Source: an uncultured Methanospirillum sp. (lineage in GTDB: Archaea > Halobacteriota > Methanomicrobia > Methanomicrobiales > Methanospirillaceae). Taken from it: 64,000 bases of DNA. The notes beneath the pieces are model-generated. The model had not been told where the DNA came from. It saw only the letters and a list, made by a program, of their open reading frames with translations, and made no database searches. The stretch's first letter is position 1. The number at the start of each line of letters is the position of its first letter. Below are positions 52,959 through 61,744 of this stretch, one piece after another. The translations under genes and the position numbers were made by a program. Location of the stretch: positions 3,162,001-3,226,000 of the forward strand of contig NZ_OY764544.1 in assembly GCF_963668475.1 (NCBI RefSeq). Direction: 5' to 3'.

Positions 52959-53085
52959 CCCTGAATGAACGGTGTATTTTGTTTAAGATTGCGATCCAAG
53001 GATATTTCTCAGGTCGGATCGATTCCGCACTATTGATGATTTTACCACACGAATGAGAGGTCCCCATGATGACCGGGAGATCCAT
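52870..53085 (-). CDS. possible 71-residue protein in repeat copy 1
   Basis: An open frame starting MDLPVIMGTSHSC and ending SLYTPILPT. No family is recognised and there is no good ribosome binding site. The reason to list it is the comparison with copy 2: outside the paired stem positions there are ten differences, eight of them at third codon positions, and seven are silent. That pattern suggests coding selection since duplication. The stop codon lies inside the 12-base-pair stem. It may be a decayed gene. Overlap with the structured-RNA candidate means at most one model is likely to explain the region fully. Confidence 0.3.
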   Translation of the reverse strand: MDLPVIMGTSHSCGKIINSAESIRPEKYPWIAILNKIHRSFRVRSGGRDTDTYVHPLTRIVRSLYTPILPT

Positions 53086-53320
53086 ATTCCCAATGGTTCT
53101 GTTGAAATCTGATTCTGGTGATTAATTTAAAAATACCACACCTCTTTTCTGACCGGGGAATATGTCTGTAAAGGTAACCAGTATACCGACGTTCTGCTCA
53201 GGTCGGTAGTGCGGGAAAACGGAGGAAGCATTCACGTTAGGGCGGGACCTCCCGACCTATGGAATCCTGATTTATTCGTTTTAAATTTAATTTAAGTCGA
53301 TAAGATCTAAATTATTATTC

Positions 53321-53409
53321 TTAGGGCGGGAGAATAGGTGTATAGAGACTTCGAACTATTCTGGTGAGTGGGTGTACATAGGTGTCAGTATCCCGACCTC
53401 CCGCCCTAA
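53321..53409 (+). ncRNA. candidate structured RNA, copy 2
   Basis: TTAGGGCGGGAG (53321-53332) pairs with CTCCCGCCCTAA (53398-53409), enclosing the same 65-base loop as copy 1. Position 53326 is G and its partner 53404 is C, where copy 1 has T and A, so pairing is kept by a double change. The AT-rich promoter-like block (53279-53295) is identical to that in copy 1. Confidence 0.4.
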
Positions 53410-53536
53410 CCCTGAATGATCGGTGTATTTTGTTTAAAATTGCGATCCAAGGATATTTATCAGGTCGGATTGATTCCGCACTATTGATAATTATGCCGCA
53501 CGAATGAGGGGTACCCATGATGACCGGGAGATCCAT
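53321..53536 (-). CDS. possible 71-residue protein in repeat copy 2
   Basis: The counterpart of the frame at 52870-53085, identical at 66 of 71 residues. The frame is open further upstream to 53647, but the extra residues are absent from copy 1, so the shared ATG at 53536 is used. Replacements are S to P, K to I, E to D, S to A and T to P. No domain, signal peptide or membrane segment is visible. Confidence 0.3.
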   Translation of the reverse strand: MDLPVIMGTPHSCGIIINSAESIRPDKYPWIAILNKIHRSFRVRAGGRDTDTYVHPLTRIVRSLYTPILPP

Positions 53537-53612
53537 ACACCCAAGGGTTCTGAATGGTCTGATTCTGGTAATCACCGTCAAAAACAACCCTTCCTCTCTC
53601 CAGATCGGGGAG

Positions 53613-53618
53613 TATAAG
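53613..53618 (+). promoter_or_regulatory. probable TATA box of the P-type ATPase gene
   Basis: TATAAG in GGGGAGTATAAGTG at the very end of repeat copy 2. The same place in copy 1 reads GGGGAATATGTC, lacking a good TATA box. A start near 53640 would leave about 50 untranslated bases before the ATG at 53690. Confidence 0.45.
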
Positions 53619-53689
53619 TGCAATGAGCAACAAGTCACCGGTATCACGATATCATCGTTCTCCTGAACCTACAGACTCCAACCACGATC

Positions 53690-56245
53690 ATGTCAGTACA
53701 GTTTCTTGACCTCCAATCGATCACCGGACTAACAGATGAAGAGGCAGCCATCAGACTGAAGACCGACGGGTTCAACGAGATCGCAGGATCAACAAAGAGC
53801 AGTACCCTCGACATTATTGCAGAGGTTGTCAGAGAACCGATGTTCCTGCTCCTTGTCGCCAGCGGACTGCTCTATTTCCTCCTCGGTGACATCACCGAAG
53901 GGTTCATGCTGCTGGGATTTGTGTTTGTCATTATCGGCATCACGGTGTACCAGGAGCAGAAGACCGAAAGGGCACTGGAATCGCTGAAAAATCTCTCAAG
54001 CCCCCGTGCCCTTGTGATCCGGAGCGGTGAGCAGAAACGGATCGCAGGAAGGGAGGTTGTAGTCGGAGACCTCCTGATCCTAGCCGAAGGAGACCGTGTT
54101 CCTGCTGATGGGGTTCTTCTTGCCACATGTCATATCACTATTGATGAGTCGCTCCTGACCGGTGAATCTGTCCCTGTCCGAAAAGTTCCTGTTTCCGGTG
54201 ACTTTGTCAACGATTCTCCTGTATCTGAACCCGGTGGTGATGACCAGCCCTTTGTGTACTCCGGAACCATGGTTGTTCAGGGTCAGGGACTCGTGGAGGT
54301 CAGGGCTACCGGTTGTCATACCGGGATGGGAAAGATCGGTACTGTTCTGCAATCGGTGGAACGGAGTGAGACCCGGCTGAAAGGAGAGATCGCGTGGATG
54401 GTCAGGGTGATCGCCACGGTCGGGGTACTGCTCTGCAGCATCATCGTCCTGGTCTACGGGTTTGTTCACGGCAGCTGGATCGAGGGGCTGCTTGCCGGAA
54501 TTACCCTTGCCATGGCGATCCTGCCTGAAGAATTTCCCGTCGTTCTGACTGTCTTTCTCGCCCTTGGTGCATGGAGGTTGTCTGCATACAACGTGCTGAC
54601 CCGCCAGGTTCCCGCAATTGAGACCCTAGGTTCTGCAACCGTGCTCTGTGTAGACAAGACCGGAACCCTTACCAAAAACAGGATGATTGTCCGTTCCTTC
54701 TGTTTGGAAGGTCGCATCATCCCGTATGATCCATCACAGATCAATACGGTGGCTGATCCCTGTCATGAACTTGCAGAGTATGCTATCCTTGCCTGTAAGA
54801 AAGATCCCTTTGATCCGATGGAAAAAGCCCTGCTTGAACTGGCAGAAGGGGATTTCGGAAAGACTGAACATATCCACACCTATGAGCATGTCGTTGAATA
54901 TCCCCTCTCTCCGGCGCTGCTTGCGATGTCAAACGTATGGCGTTCCTCTGACGGAAGCGACTACATAATTGCGTCAAAAGGGGCTCCCGAGGCAGTGGCA
55001 GATCTCTGCCATCTTTGTGAGGCAGAGAGTGGGAGACTTGTAGCTCACATCGATGCACTTGCAGCTGATGGTCTCCGGGTCCTGGGTGTTGCACGGGCAT
55101 CATTCAAACAAGAAGAACTTCCATCAGGACAGCACGAGTTTGAGTTCTCATTTCTCGGGCTTATCGGATTTGCTGACCCGGTACGTGAGGGGATAGCAGA
55201 AGCGGTGCAGGAGTGCTACTCTGCAGGAATGAGGATCATCATGATCACCGGTGATTATCCCCTGACTGCCATGAATATCGGCAGACAGATCGGTCTTCAA
55301 CGTTCTGATACATGCATTACCGGGGCTGAACTGCGGGAGATGAGTGAGAATGAACTCAGATCCCGTATTCAAACGACAACGATCTTTGCCAGGGCAGTCC
55401 CTGAACAGAAACTACAGATCGTCAATGCACTCAAGGCCAACGGTGAGGTTGTTGCAATGACGGGTGATGGTGTGAATGATGCACCTGCCCTTAAATCAGC
55501 TGATATCGGGATTGCGATGGGGGGACGTGGTACTGATGTCGCACGTGAAGCAGCGTCTCTTGTTCTGCTTGATGACAACTTTGCCTCCATCGTCTCTGCA
55601 GTCAGACAGGGCCGCCGGATCTATGACAACCTGAAGAAAGCAATGGTGTATATCTTCTCGGTCCACATCCCCATCGCAGGTATCTCGATGATTCCTGTCC
55701 TCTTCAACACTCCCCTGATTCTCATGCCGGTCCATATAGTTTTTCTTGAACTGGTCATAGATCCTGCTTGTTCAATCGTGTTTGAGTCTGAACCTGAAGA
55801 GAAGGACGTGATGAACCGGCCGCCACGGCAGGCAGAAGAGCGTCTGTTTACCAGGAAGACACTTCTCATCAGCATTCTGCAGGGACTGGTTGTGCTTGCG
55901 GTGGTATACCTTGTCTATCAGATGGCACTATCACGGGGTCTTGATGAACCTGCTGTGCGGACACTGACATTCACGACCATCGTTGTTGCCAACCTTTGCC
56001 TGATCCTGACGAACCGGTCATGGCATGAGACCCTCAAGACGATCCTCCAGACACCGAACCGTGCAATGGCCTGGGTATTTGCAGGAACTCTCATCAGCCT
56101 GGGACTCGTCATAAGCGTCCCGGAGCTCATGAACCTCTTCAGGTTCGGGGCAGTCTCTCTGGTTGATCTCTCTCTCAGTGTTCTTGCCGGCTTTGTGAGC
56201 ATTGTCTGGTTTGAGGTCTACAAGATTCGGGTACGAAGCCGGTGA
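53690..56245 (+). CDS. cation-transporting P-type ATPase
   Basis: An 851-residue P-type ATPase of the Ca2+/Na+/H+ (P2/P3-like) group. Order: N-terminal cation-ATPase domain, two helices (about 48-85), actuator domain with LTGESVPV near residue 160, helices with PEEFPVVL near residue 280, the phosphorylated Asp322 in DKTGTLTKN, nucleotide-binding domain, hinge MTGDGVNDAPALKSADIGIA near residue 590, and C-terminal helices. Heavy-metal CPC motifs are absent. The PEEFP variant of the usual PEGLP ion-site motif makes the transported ion uncertain. No clear ribosome binding site precedes the ATG. Confidence 0.92.
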   Translation: MSVQFLDLQSITGLTDEEAAIRLKTDGFNEIAGSTKSSTLDIIAEVVREPMFLLLVASGLLYFLLGDITEGFMLLGFVFVIIGITVYQEQKTERALESLKNLSSPRALVIRSGEQKRIAGREVVVGDLLILAEGDRVPADGVLLATCHITIDESLLTGESVPVRKVPVSGDFVNDSPVSEPGGDDQPFVYSGTMVVQGQGLVEVRATGCHTGMGKIGTVLQSVERSETRLKGEIAWMVRVIATVGVLLCSIIVLVYGFVHGSWIEGLLAGITLAMAILPEEFPVVLTVFLALGAWRLSAYNVLTRQVPAIETLGSATVLCVDKTGTLTKNRMIVRSFCLEGRIIPYDPSQINTVADPCHELAEYAILACKKDPFDPMEKALLELAEGDFGKTEHIHTYEHVVEYPLSPALLAMSNVWRSSDGSDYIIASKGAPEAVADLCHLCEAESGRLVAHIDALAADGLRVLGVARASFKQEELPSGQHEFEFSFLGLIGFADPVREGIAEAVQECYSAGMRIIMITGDYPLTAMNIGRQIGLQRSDTCITGAELREMSENELRSRIQTTTIFARAVPEQKLQIVNALKANGEVVAMTGDGVNDAPALKSADIGIAMGGRGTDVAREAASLVLLDDNFASIVSAVRQGRRIYDNLKKAMVYIFSVHIPIAGISMIPVLFNTPLILMPVHIVFLELVIDPACSIVFESEPEEKDVMNRPPRQAEERLFTRKTLLISILQGLVVLAVVYLVYQMALSRGLDEPAVRTLTFTTIVVANLCLILTNRSWHETLKTILQTPNRAMAWVFAGTLISLGLVISVPELMNLFRFGAVSLVDLSLSVLAGFVSIVWFEVYKIRVRSR

Positions 56246-56335
56246 TCTGCCTGGTGTCAGGAAAGGCCCAACCTCCCGGTTGCCAATTGTTATCTATATT
56301 ACTGATGATCCATATTCTGCTAGAGCGGGTGATGG

Positions 56336-57601
56336 ATGAACTCTAATTCTCTGATTCTTATTCTCTTGTGTCTTGTGGCAGGATGGGGCATGATCATGGC
56401 GGTGTCTGCATCAGGTGAGAGTTACCAGTGTGTAATCTCCTGGGGGAGTGAGGGTTCCAATATCAGCCAGTTTGAAGATCCTGCCTCCATTGCCGTTGAT
56501 CTGAACGGCGACATCTACGTGGCAGATACCGGTAACAACCGTGTTCAGAAGTTCAACTCAACCGGGGGATATCTCCTCTCATGGGGTAGTTACGGCTCGA
56601 GCACCAGTCAGTTCAAAAACCTTTCAGGCATTGCAGCCGATCTCTGCGGTGGTGTGTATGTTGCAGATACCGGCAACAACCGGATTCAGAAGTTCAGTCC
56701 TCAGGGTGATTACCTCCTCTCGTGGGGATGCGAGGGTTCCAATACCAGCCAGTTTTTGAGGCCTTCGGGGATAACTGCAGACGCTGTAGGCACCGTGTAT
56801 GTTGCAGATACCGGGAATAACCGAATCCAGAAGTTCAATTCAATCGGGCAGTTCATCACCACCTGGGGTTCACAGGGATCATACAACAATGAGTTCAACT
56901 CTCCTGTGGGAGTTGCTGTTCATCCCAACGGGAGTGTATACGTTGCTGACCGGTACAACTCCCGTATCCAGAAGTTCAATATATCCGGTTCATTCCAAGG
57001 CTCTTGGAACGGGTCAGAGACAAGTATGGTAAACCCACAAGGAGTTGCGGTTGACACCGCCGGAGATGTCTATGTCACTGATACCGATCTGAATGCGGTC
57101 AGAGTGTTCACCTCAAATGGAACCCAAACCGCCTCATGTGGTGGGTATGGAACAGAAATCGGGAGATTCAACAATCCGGAAGGATTGATAGTCAATGCCA
57201 GCGGGTCTGTGTATGTCTGTGACACCTTTAACAACCGCATCCAGGTCTTCAGTCTGCACCCGAACAACACAACCCCAATCACCACCCCTGCGATCATGAC
57301 GATTCATCCGGCATTCGGGCATAGCACCGGCCCGCTCCCGATAACCATATCTGGCAAAAACCTTGGATCCGGCACAGTAACTCTGTGGAAAGGGGATAAA
57401 ACCCTGAAAGGAAACTGGACCGAAGGGAAGACGAACACCAGTTCAACCATGTATGTTACTCTGCCACTCAAGGGTGCATCCACCGGTGTATACAATATGA
57501 GTATAAAGATCCAGAACGGCTCTTCGGTTACGAAGTATGATGCATTCACCGTGCTTTCAGGATCAACCGTTCCTATTCCGCGGGATCTCTACCTTATATG
57601 A
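56336..57601 (+). CDS. secreted NHL-repeat protein with TIG domain
   Basis: A 421-residue exported protein. A signal peptide (about 1-26) is followed by six NHL repeats (about 35-310), a beta-propeller with recurrent VYVADTGNNRIQKF phrases, and a C-terminal IPT/TIG immunoglobulin-like domain (about 320-410) with IHPAFGHSTGPLPITISG. No membrane anchor is seen at the C terminus. Three of the NHL units are also close at the DNA level (period 141 bases), implying recent duplication. Surface adhesion or protein binding is the usual suggestion for this type. Confidence 0.9.
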   Translation: MNSNSLILILLCLVAGWGMIMAVSASGESYQCVISWGSEGSNISQFEDPASIAVDLNGDIYVADTGNNRVQKFNSTGGYLLSWGSYGSSTSQFKNLSGIAADLCGGVYVADTGNNRIQKFSPQGDYLLSWGCEGSNTSQFLRPSGITADAVGTVYVADTGNNRIQKFNSIGQFITTWGSQGSYNNEFNSPVGVAVHPNGSVYVADRYNSRIQKFNISGSFQGSWNGSETSMVNPQGVAVDTAGDVYVTDTDLNAVRVFTSNGTQTASCGGYGTEIGRFNNPEGLIVNASGSVYVCDTFNNRIQVFSLHPNNTTPITTPAIMTIHPAFGHSTGPLPITISGKNLGSGTVTLWKGDKTLKGNWTEGKTNTSSTMYVTLPLKGASTGVYNMSIKIQNGSSVTKYDAFTVLSGSTVPIPRDLYLI

Positions 57602-57775
57602 TGGTAATAGCACAGCTGTTAGAGGTCGTCCAAACTTTGAGATGCAATTCAGTTCCACACGGTAGAATGGCCTTCGTTTATTTCAATCCATTCAAAAATA
57701 AAATTTTTGCACTATAGTATCCTTCACATTTTGTAATGGGAAACCTCATCTCCTTTCCACCTGAAAGGATGACAC

Positions 57776-60469
57776 ATGACTATCAGGTTTCTCATCGTAA
57801 CCATACTACTTCTGATCATCCCGGGACTTGCAGCAGCCACCTCTGTAATAATTCCTGCAGGAGGAGATGTTTTTCTCGGTGAGGAAGGACTTGATGTGAG
57901 GACAGCGGTTCCGTCACCCTATGACGCGATCGCATTTTATCCTCCTGGATCGTCACCGGGGCGTGACATGCCCCTTGATATCAGGCATATTGAATCATCT
58001 TCATTCACGGTGAGTCCCAGCCTCTACTCTGACCGGGTTGGCTCGTGGTACCAATGGGATAGCAGAAGGGCCGGGCCGGGAATCATCGCGTTTACGGTGA
58101 GAGAACCGAGGGTGAATGTCCGCATCCTGCAACGGTTGACCATGGAGGATATCTCCTCCGGGACAGTTCCCAGGGGTTCTGATCTCCTGCTCCAGCTTGA
58201 CACAAATCTTGGTTCGGTGTTGCAGCGTCCCGGGTACAACCCTACCAGCGACGGACTCCTTGACCTCCTCATCACCACCCCCGGGGGTGGCACTCTGACT
58301 GCTGTCGAGACGAGAAATGGTGGCAGTGCCTCGTTAACACGGATAAACCCCCAGGGTTCTCTTCAGACATACCCTTCAGTCCAGACCGGTGGATGGGATA
58401 CCGGTGCATCAGGTGGAAGTAACTATCTTTACTCAGCTGGCACGTACACGGTCCAGCCTAAACTTGCATTCAACCGTGCTGATGAGAATCTCAAATCTGC
58501 CTCCCTGGGTTACAACATAAGGGGTGCATCGATTACACTGGGATCAGACCGAACCACCATAGGTACCCGTGATGACCAGGTCATCAGAGGACACTCCTTC
58601 TCTGTTACGATCTCGGGAACTCCGGGGGTGCCGGTTTACTTCTGGGTTGATGCAGGATCGAGAAGTGGCAGTCCGGGAGATCAGCCACCGATGATCCTCT
58701 TTGCCCAGGAGGGTGTCAGCCAGGACTCTCCTGATGGGCCGTACTCTATCGGGTCATACCGCCCGAGATCATCTGGCGAAAGAAGTATCAGGGACCTGGT
58801 CCCTCATGAACCATACAACGGTGTGAAGTATTATGGCATGATCGTGCCTGACAGGAACGGGAAACGAACTCTTGAACTGAGGACCACTGACCAGACAGAT
58901 GATGCCAGGTACACGCTCAAGGTTGAGAGCCCGTCAGGTGGATCAACAGTTCATACCGACGAGATCCCGATAACCGTGCAGAAGGGTTCGGTCAGTGTTG
59001 TAACAGGCAAAGACTCGTATGCCATCGGTGAGGAGGTGAGACTCTCGGGCCACAACTCGGAGTCATGCGATACATATCTCTACATAACCGGTCCGAACCT
59101 GCCCTCTGCAGGAGGACGGCTTGACCGGCCACGTCAGGCAGTCACAACCGGAGATCCGTCCTCGTTTACGACCGCGTCCGGCGATTGTGAGACCTGGGAC
59201 TACCGCCTGTACACCGGTGAACTCGGGCTTGATGCAGGAACATATACCATTTACGCAGTTCCTTCCCCCGTGAGCCGGAATAACCTTGGTTCGGTTCCAT
59301 ACCAGACGATCTCCCTCACTCTCCGCAGACCCTATGTGACACTCAAACCCCAGGAGACCGAGGTTGCGAAAGGAGACTCTATCACCCTCACCGGCATGAG
59401 TTCGGGTATCGGCCGGGGATCTGTTGCGGTCTGGATCTTTGGGAGAAATTATTTCAGATACGACCAGGCCTCTGTTGAACGTGACGGTTACTTTGAGTAT
59501 GAGATACCTGCATCGCAGACCGGGGATATGGTTGCCGGTCAGTATGTTGTGATCATCCAGCACCCGATGACAAATGGTGAGTTTGATATCTGGCCTGACG
59601 GCCAGAGACAACTGGTCCTCGGCAGGTACCCGTATTCAGGCTCTCCTATCTTCAGGGTTGGCGGTCCGGGTGCTCTCATGGGATCTGATGCAGCCAACGC
59701 ACTCATCAGTGCCCTGAACAGTGCATACATCGATGACACCTATACCAGATGGGATATCAGGGTCATGAGCCCGAAGATCACATTAGACTCATCCTCGCTC
59801 AGGCAGGATGCAGACGGCCTGGTTGTGATCAGGGGCACCACCAACCTGGGTGCAGGCAAGCGGCTCCTCATCGAGGTGAGTGATAACCGGTTTGCTCCGA
59901 CCAGGAAGGATCTCCGTGAGGACTCATACGGATTCTCAGGAACTGCCGAGATTCTGGACGGAGAGGGGGAGCGGCAGTTCTCCCTGACTGTTCCGCAGGG
60001 CCGTCTTGTTCCGGGAGAGTACCGGGTGATGGTACAGGCTGTTGAGTCAGAAGCGACCACATCAGGTCTTTTAACCGTGACACAGCCACTTCTGGAGCCG
60101 ACCATCGTGCCAACGATCAGGCCTGAACAGCCACCGGTATCTCTGGTAACTGAGTCTGCAAACCTTTCAACCACATTCGTAGTTCCGACTATTTCCGTCC
60201 AGGTTACGACCCTTCCGACTCCTGCCGAGACGGTACAGTCCCCGGTCCCGACTGCAACCCCTGTGCCTGTGCAGTCAGATGATCGGACGGTCTCTCTCTT
60301 TACCGGGATGGGTGTTGGTCTCCTGATAGCCGGCTTCATCGGTCTGCTGATTTACCTGTTCAGAAGAAAAAGCGATGATGATCCTGAAGAAGAGATTCAA
60401 AATTCAGATGATGAAGAGACGGTGAACAAAGAGTCTGTTTACGAGATGAACGAGGAAGAAGAGACCTAA
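57776..60469 (+). CDS. DUF3821-type surface protein with C-terminal membrane anchor
   Basis: An 897-residue extracytoplasmic protein. The signal peptide (about 1-21) is followed by the phrase IIPAGGDVFLGEEGLDV, which opens the DUF3821 domain of Methanomicrobiales proteins. Several beta-sandwich-like repeats follow (about 240-420, 410-540, 535-660 and 670-790), then a Pro/Thr-rich stalk (about 795-845), one membrane helix (GMGVGLLIAGFIGLLIYLF) and an acidic cytoplasmic tail. This is the layout of an anchored S-layer or sheath component. The 174 bases before it are AT-rich with an AAAGGATG site. Function is unknown. Confidence 0.85.
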   Translation: MTIRFLIVTILLLIIPGLAAATSVIIPAGGDVFLGEEGLDVRTAVPSPYDAIAFYPPGSSPGRDMPLDIRHIESSSFTVSPSLYSDRVGSWYQWDSRRAGPGIIAFTVREPRVNVRILQRLTMEDISSGTVPRGSDLLLQLDTNLGSVLQRPGYNPTSDGLLDLLITTPGGGTLTAVETRNGGSASLTRINPQGSLQTYPSVQTGGWDTGASGGSNYLYSAGTYTVQPKLAFNRADENLKSASLGYNIRGASITLGSDRTTIGTRDDQVIRGHSFSVTISGTPGVPVYFWVDAGSRSGSPGDQPPMILFAQEGVSQDSPDGPYSIGSYRPRSSGERSIRDLVPHEPYNGVKYYGMIVPDRNGKRTLELRTTDQTDDARYTLKVESPSGGSTVHTDEIPITVQKGSVSVVTGKDSYAIGEEVRLSGHNSESCDTYLYITGPNLPSAGGRLDRPRQAVTTGDPSSFTTASGDCETWDYRLYTGELGLDAGTYTIYAVPSPVSRNNLGSVPYQTISLTLRRPYVTLKPQETEVAKGDSITLTGMSSGIGRGSVAVWIFGRNYFRYDQASVERDGYFEYEIPASQTGDMVAGQYVVIIQHPMTNGEFDIWPDGQRQLVLGRYPYSGSPIFRVGGPGALMGSDAANALISALNSAYIDDTYTRWDIRVMSPKITLDSSSLRQDADGLVVIRGTTNLGAGKRLLIEVSDNRFAPTRKDLREDSYGFSGTAEILDGEGERQFSLTVPQGRLVPGEYRVMVQAVESEATTSGLLTVTQPLLEPTIVPTIRPEQPPVSLVTESANLSTTFVVPTISVQVTTLPTPAETVQSPVPTATPVPVQSDDRTVSLFTGMGVGLLIAGFIGLLIYLFRRKSDDDPEEEIQNSDDEETVNKESVYEMNEEEET

Positions 60470-60551
60470 ATCGGTCACTCCTTCTTATCTTATCCCTTTT
60501 ATGTTCTGGAACGATTGTAACCGTGGAAAACCATGAGATCAGACAGACGTG

Positions 60552-61715
60552 TCAAAACTCACCAAGAGTTGTCTGCCGCTTTCTCCCAAGATTGTGAAAG
60601 AGAGTCCCTGCTTCTTCGAACCGTCTGAGTGGCAACGTGAACGTACCTGACAGGTAGTCCTTGACCTGTTTTTCATCCTCGAACTCCTGTGGTTTCTGTT
60701 TCATCGCGTTTCGCACGTTCTCACGCACGTTGAAAACTCCGAGGGGTACATACCCGGAAGATGCTTCACGGAGGATGATTGCTCCTGCCTGCCTCTGCTG
60801 CTCTGCCAGGGCTTCAAGGACCGCCATCTTACAGGAGTAGTAACATCCACCAAGATGTGAGTACTGTGTCTTCGGTTTATGCAGTTCGTGATCTGAGAAG
60901 ACGAGTTCCTCATTTCCAAGCACCCTGACAAATGCCTCTGTCCATTCGTACTGCCAGGGAGTTGGCATGAGAATGACAGCGTATCGGTTGTTGAGGCTGC
61001 TGAACTCGTGCACCTTCCAGGTATCAATGGCAGAACACTTCTTCACCTCTTTGAGCAGGTGGTTTCCGATGATGGTGTCACAGGCCGTTATCGACCACCG
61101 GGTGGGCACAAGACGTCTTCCCCTCCCGTTTCCCATCACGCCGACCGAGAAGGCCTTCTGGATATGGGAGAATGGGGTGTTACTGTGATGCAGCCCGACA
61201 ACCGCATCGGCTGCCTTCAGATCGGTATCATAATACACCTTCTCAAGGTCACAGTTCCAGCGCTGCTCCTCGATCTCAAGGCGTTTTATCGGCGCACTCG
61301 GACCATAGGGTGTGTGCTCCTCGCTGAATGAAAAACCGGCCGGTGCTGTGGAAAAGGTAGCCTCGCTCTCGATTGACTTGTCTGAGAGTGCTATCTCCTG
61401 GAGCTTTCCGATGAACCTGTCATCAATTTCTGTTGCCTTTACCTGGTGCATCCCCCTGACCAGGCTGAGCCTGTACCTGATGATCTCGTCCTGGGGGATA
61501 TTTCCCGGGATCCACTCTTCGGGTCGGTCCATGACCGATGTATCGCCGTGCATCGGTGCAATCATCGGACCGGCATAGACCTTCGGGTAGTTCGACGAGC
61601 CGATAAAGACAGAGGGTGGAGAACTTCCTGCAAGGTCTGTACCTACCGGTACAGACTTCATATGCACCGTCGCAGCGGTGAGCGTTCGCAGGTATTCGCC
61701 TTTACCGATTGACAT
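60552..61715 (-). CDS. nreA: archaeal DNA repair protein NreA
   Basis: A 387-residue Nre-family protein. Conserved patches include PSVFIGSSNYPKVYAGPM near residue 34, VGVMGNGRGRRLVPTRWSIT near residue 192 and LGGCYYSCKMAVLEAL near residue 295. The last residues, QTTLGEF, form a PCNA-interacting (PIP) motif, a known feature of NreA that ties it to replication-linked DNA repair. The N-terminal zinc finger found in some homologues is not evident. It is the upstream neighbour of a VapBC-type pair on the same strand, with no operon link visible. Confidence 0.88.
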   Translation of the reverse strand: MSIGKGEYLRTLTAATVHMKSVPVGTDLAGSSPPSVFIGSSNYPKVYAGPMIAPMHGDTSVMDRPEEWIPGNIPQDEIIRYRLSLVRGMHQVKATEIDDRFIGKLQEIALSDKSIESEATFSTAPAGFSFSEEHTPYGPSAPIKRLEIEEQRWNCDLEKVYYDTDLKAADAVVGLHHSNTPFSHIQKAFSVGVMGNGRGRRLVPTRWSITACDTIIGNHLLKEVKKCSAIDTWKVHEFSSLNNRYAVILMPTPWQYEWTEAFVRVLGNEELVFSDHELHKPKTQYSHLGGCYYSCKMAVLEALAEQQRQAGAIILREASSGYVPLGVFNVRENVRNAMKQKPQEFEDEKQVKDYLSGTFTLPLRRFEEAGTLFHNLGRKRQTTLGEF

Positions 61716-61744
61716 GAGTGGGGTAGGGTATAATCTGATGGGTT

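Larger units (their letters stand above)
52721..53171 (+). repeat. 451-bp tandem unit, copy 1
   Basis: First of two direct repeats with a constant offset of 451 bases over at least 52721-53100 and no indel there. In order it contains a 14-bp palindrome (52726-52739), AGTGCGGAA (52757-52765) paired with TTCCGCACT (53023-53031), a ten-base-pair GC-rich hairpin (52787-52808), an AT-rich promoter-like block (52828-52844) and a 12-base-pair stem enclosing 65 bases (52870-52958). Outer boundaries are approximate. Confidence 0.85.
53172..53622 (+). repeat. 451-bp tandem unit, copy 2
   Basis: Second direct repeat. The segment 53263-53419 differs from copy 1 (52812-52968) at only two of 157 positions. 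Divergence rises towards both ends, and the 14-bp palindrome and the GC-rich hairpin have each lost pairing. Near 53552 a one-base indel appears. The 3' end includes the TATA-like sequence that probably drives the ATPase gene. Confidence 0.85.
52502..53689. other. gene-poor region with a tandem 451-bp duplication
   Basis: About 1.19 kb between the divergent hemerythrin and P-type ATPase genes. The first 215 bases should hold the hemerythrin promoter. The rest consists of two tandem copies of a 451-base unit (annotated separately), with nested inverted repeats, one very AT-rich block per copy and a short minus-strand open frame per copy. The last 68 bases lead into the ATPase start. Confidence 0.7.

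Noticed and set aside
52721..53622. An insertion sequence or transposon remnant
   Set aside because: The units are direct repeats with internal inverted arms but show no transposase frame and no target-site duplication that I could identify. A MITE-like origin is not excluded.
52502..53689. A CRISPR array or leader, because of the direct repeats
   Set aside because: There are only two long copies of 451 bases, not short repeats with unique spacers, and no cas genes are present.
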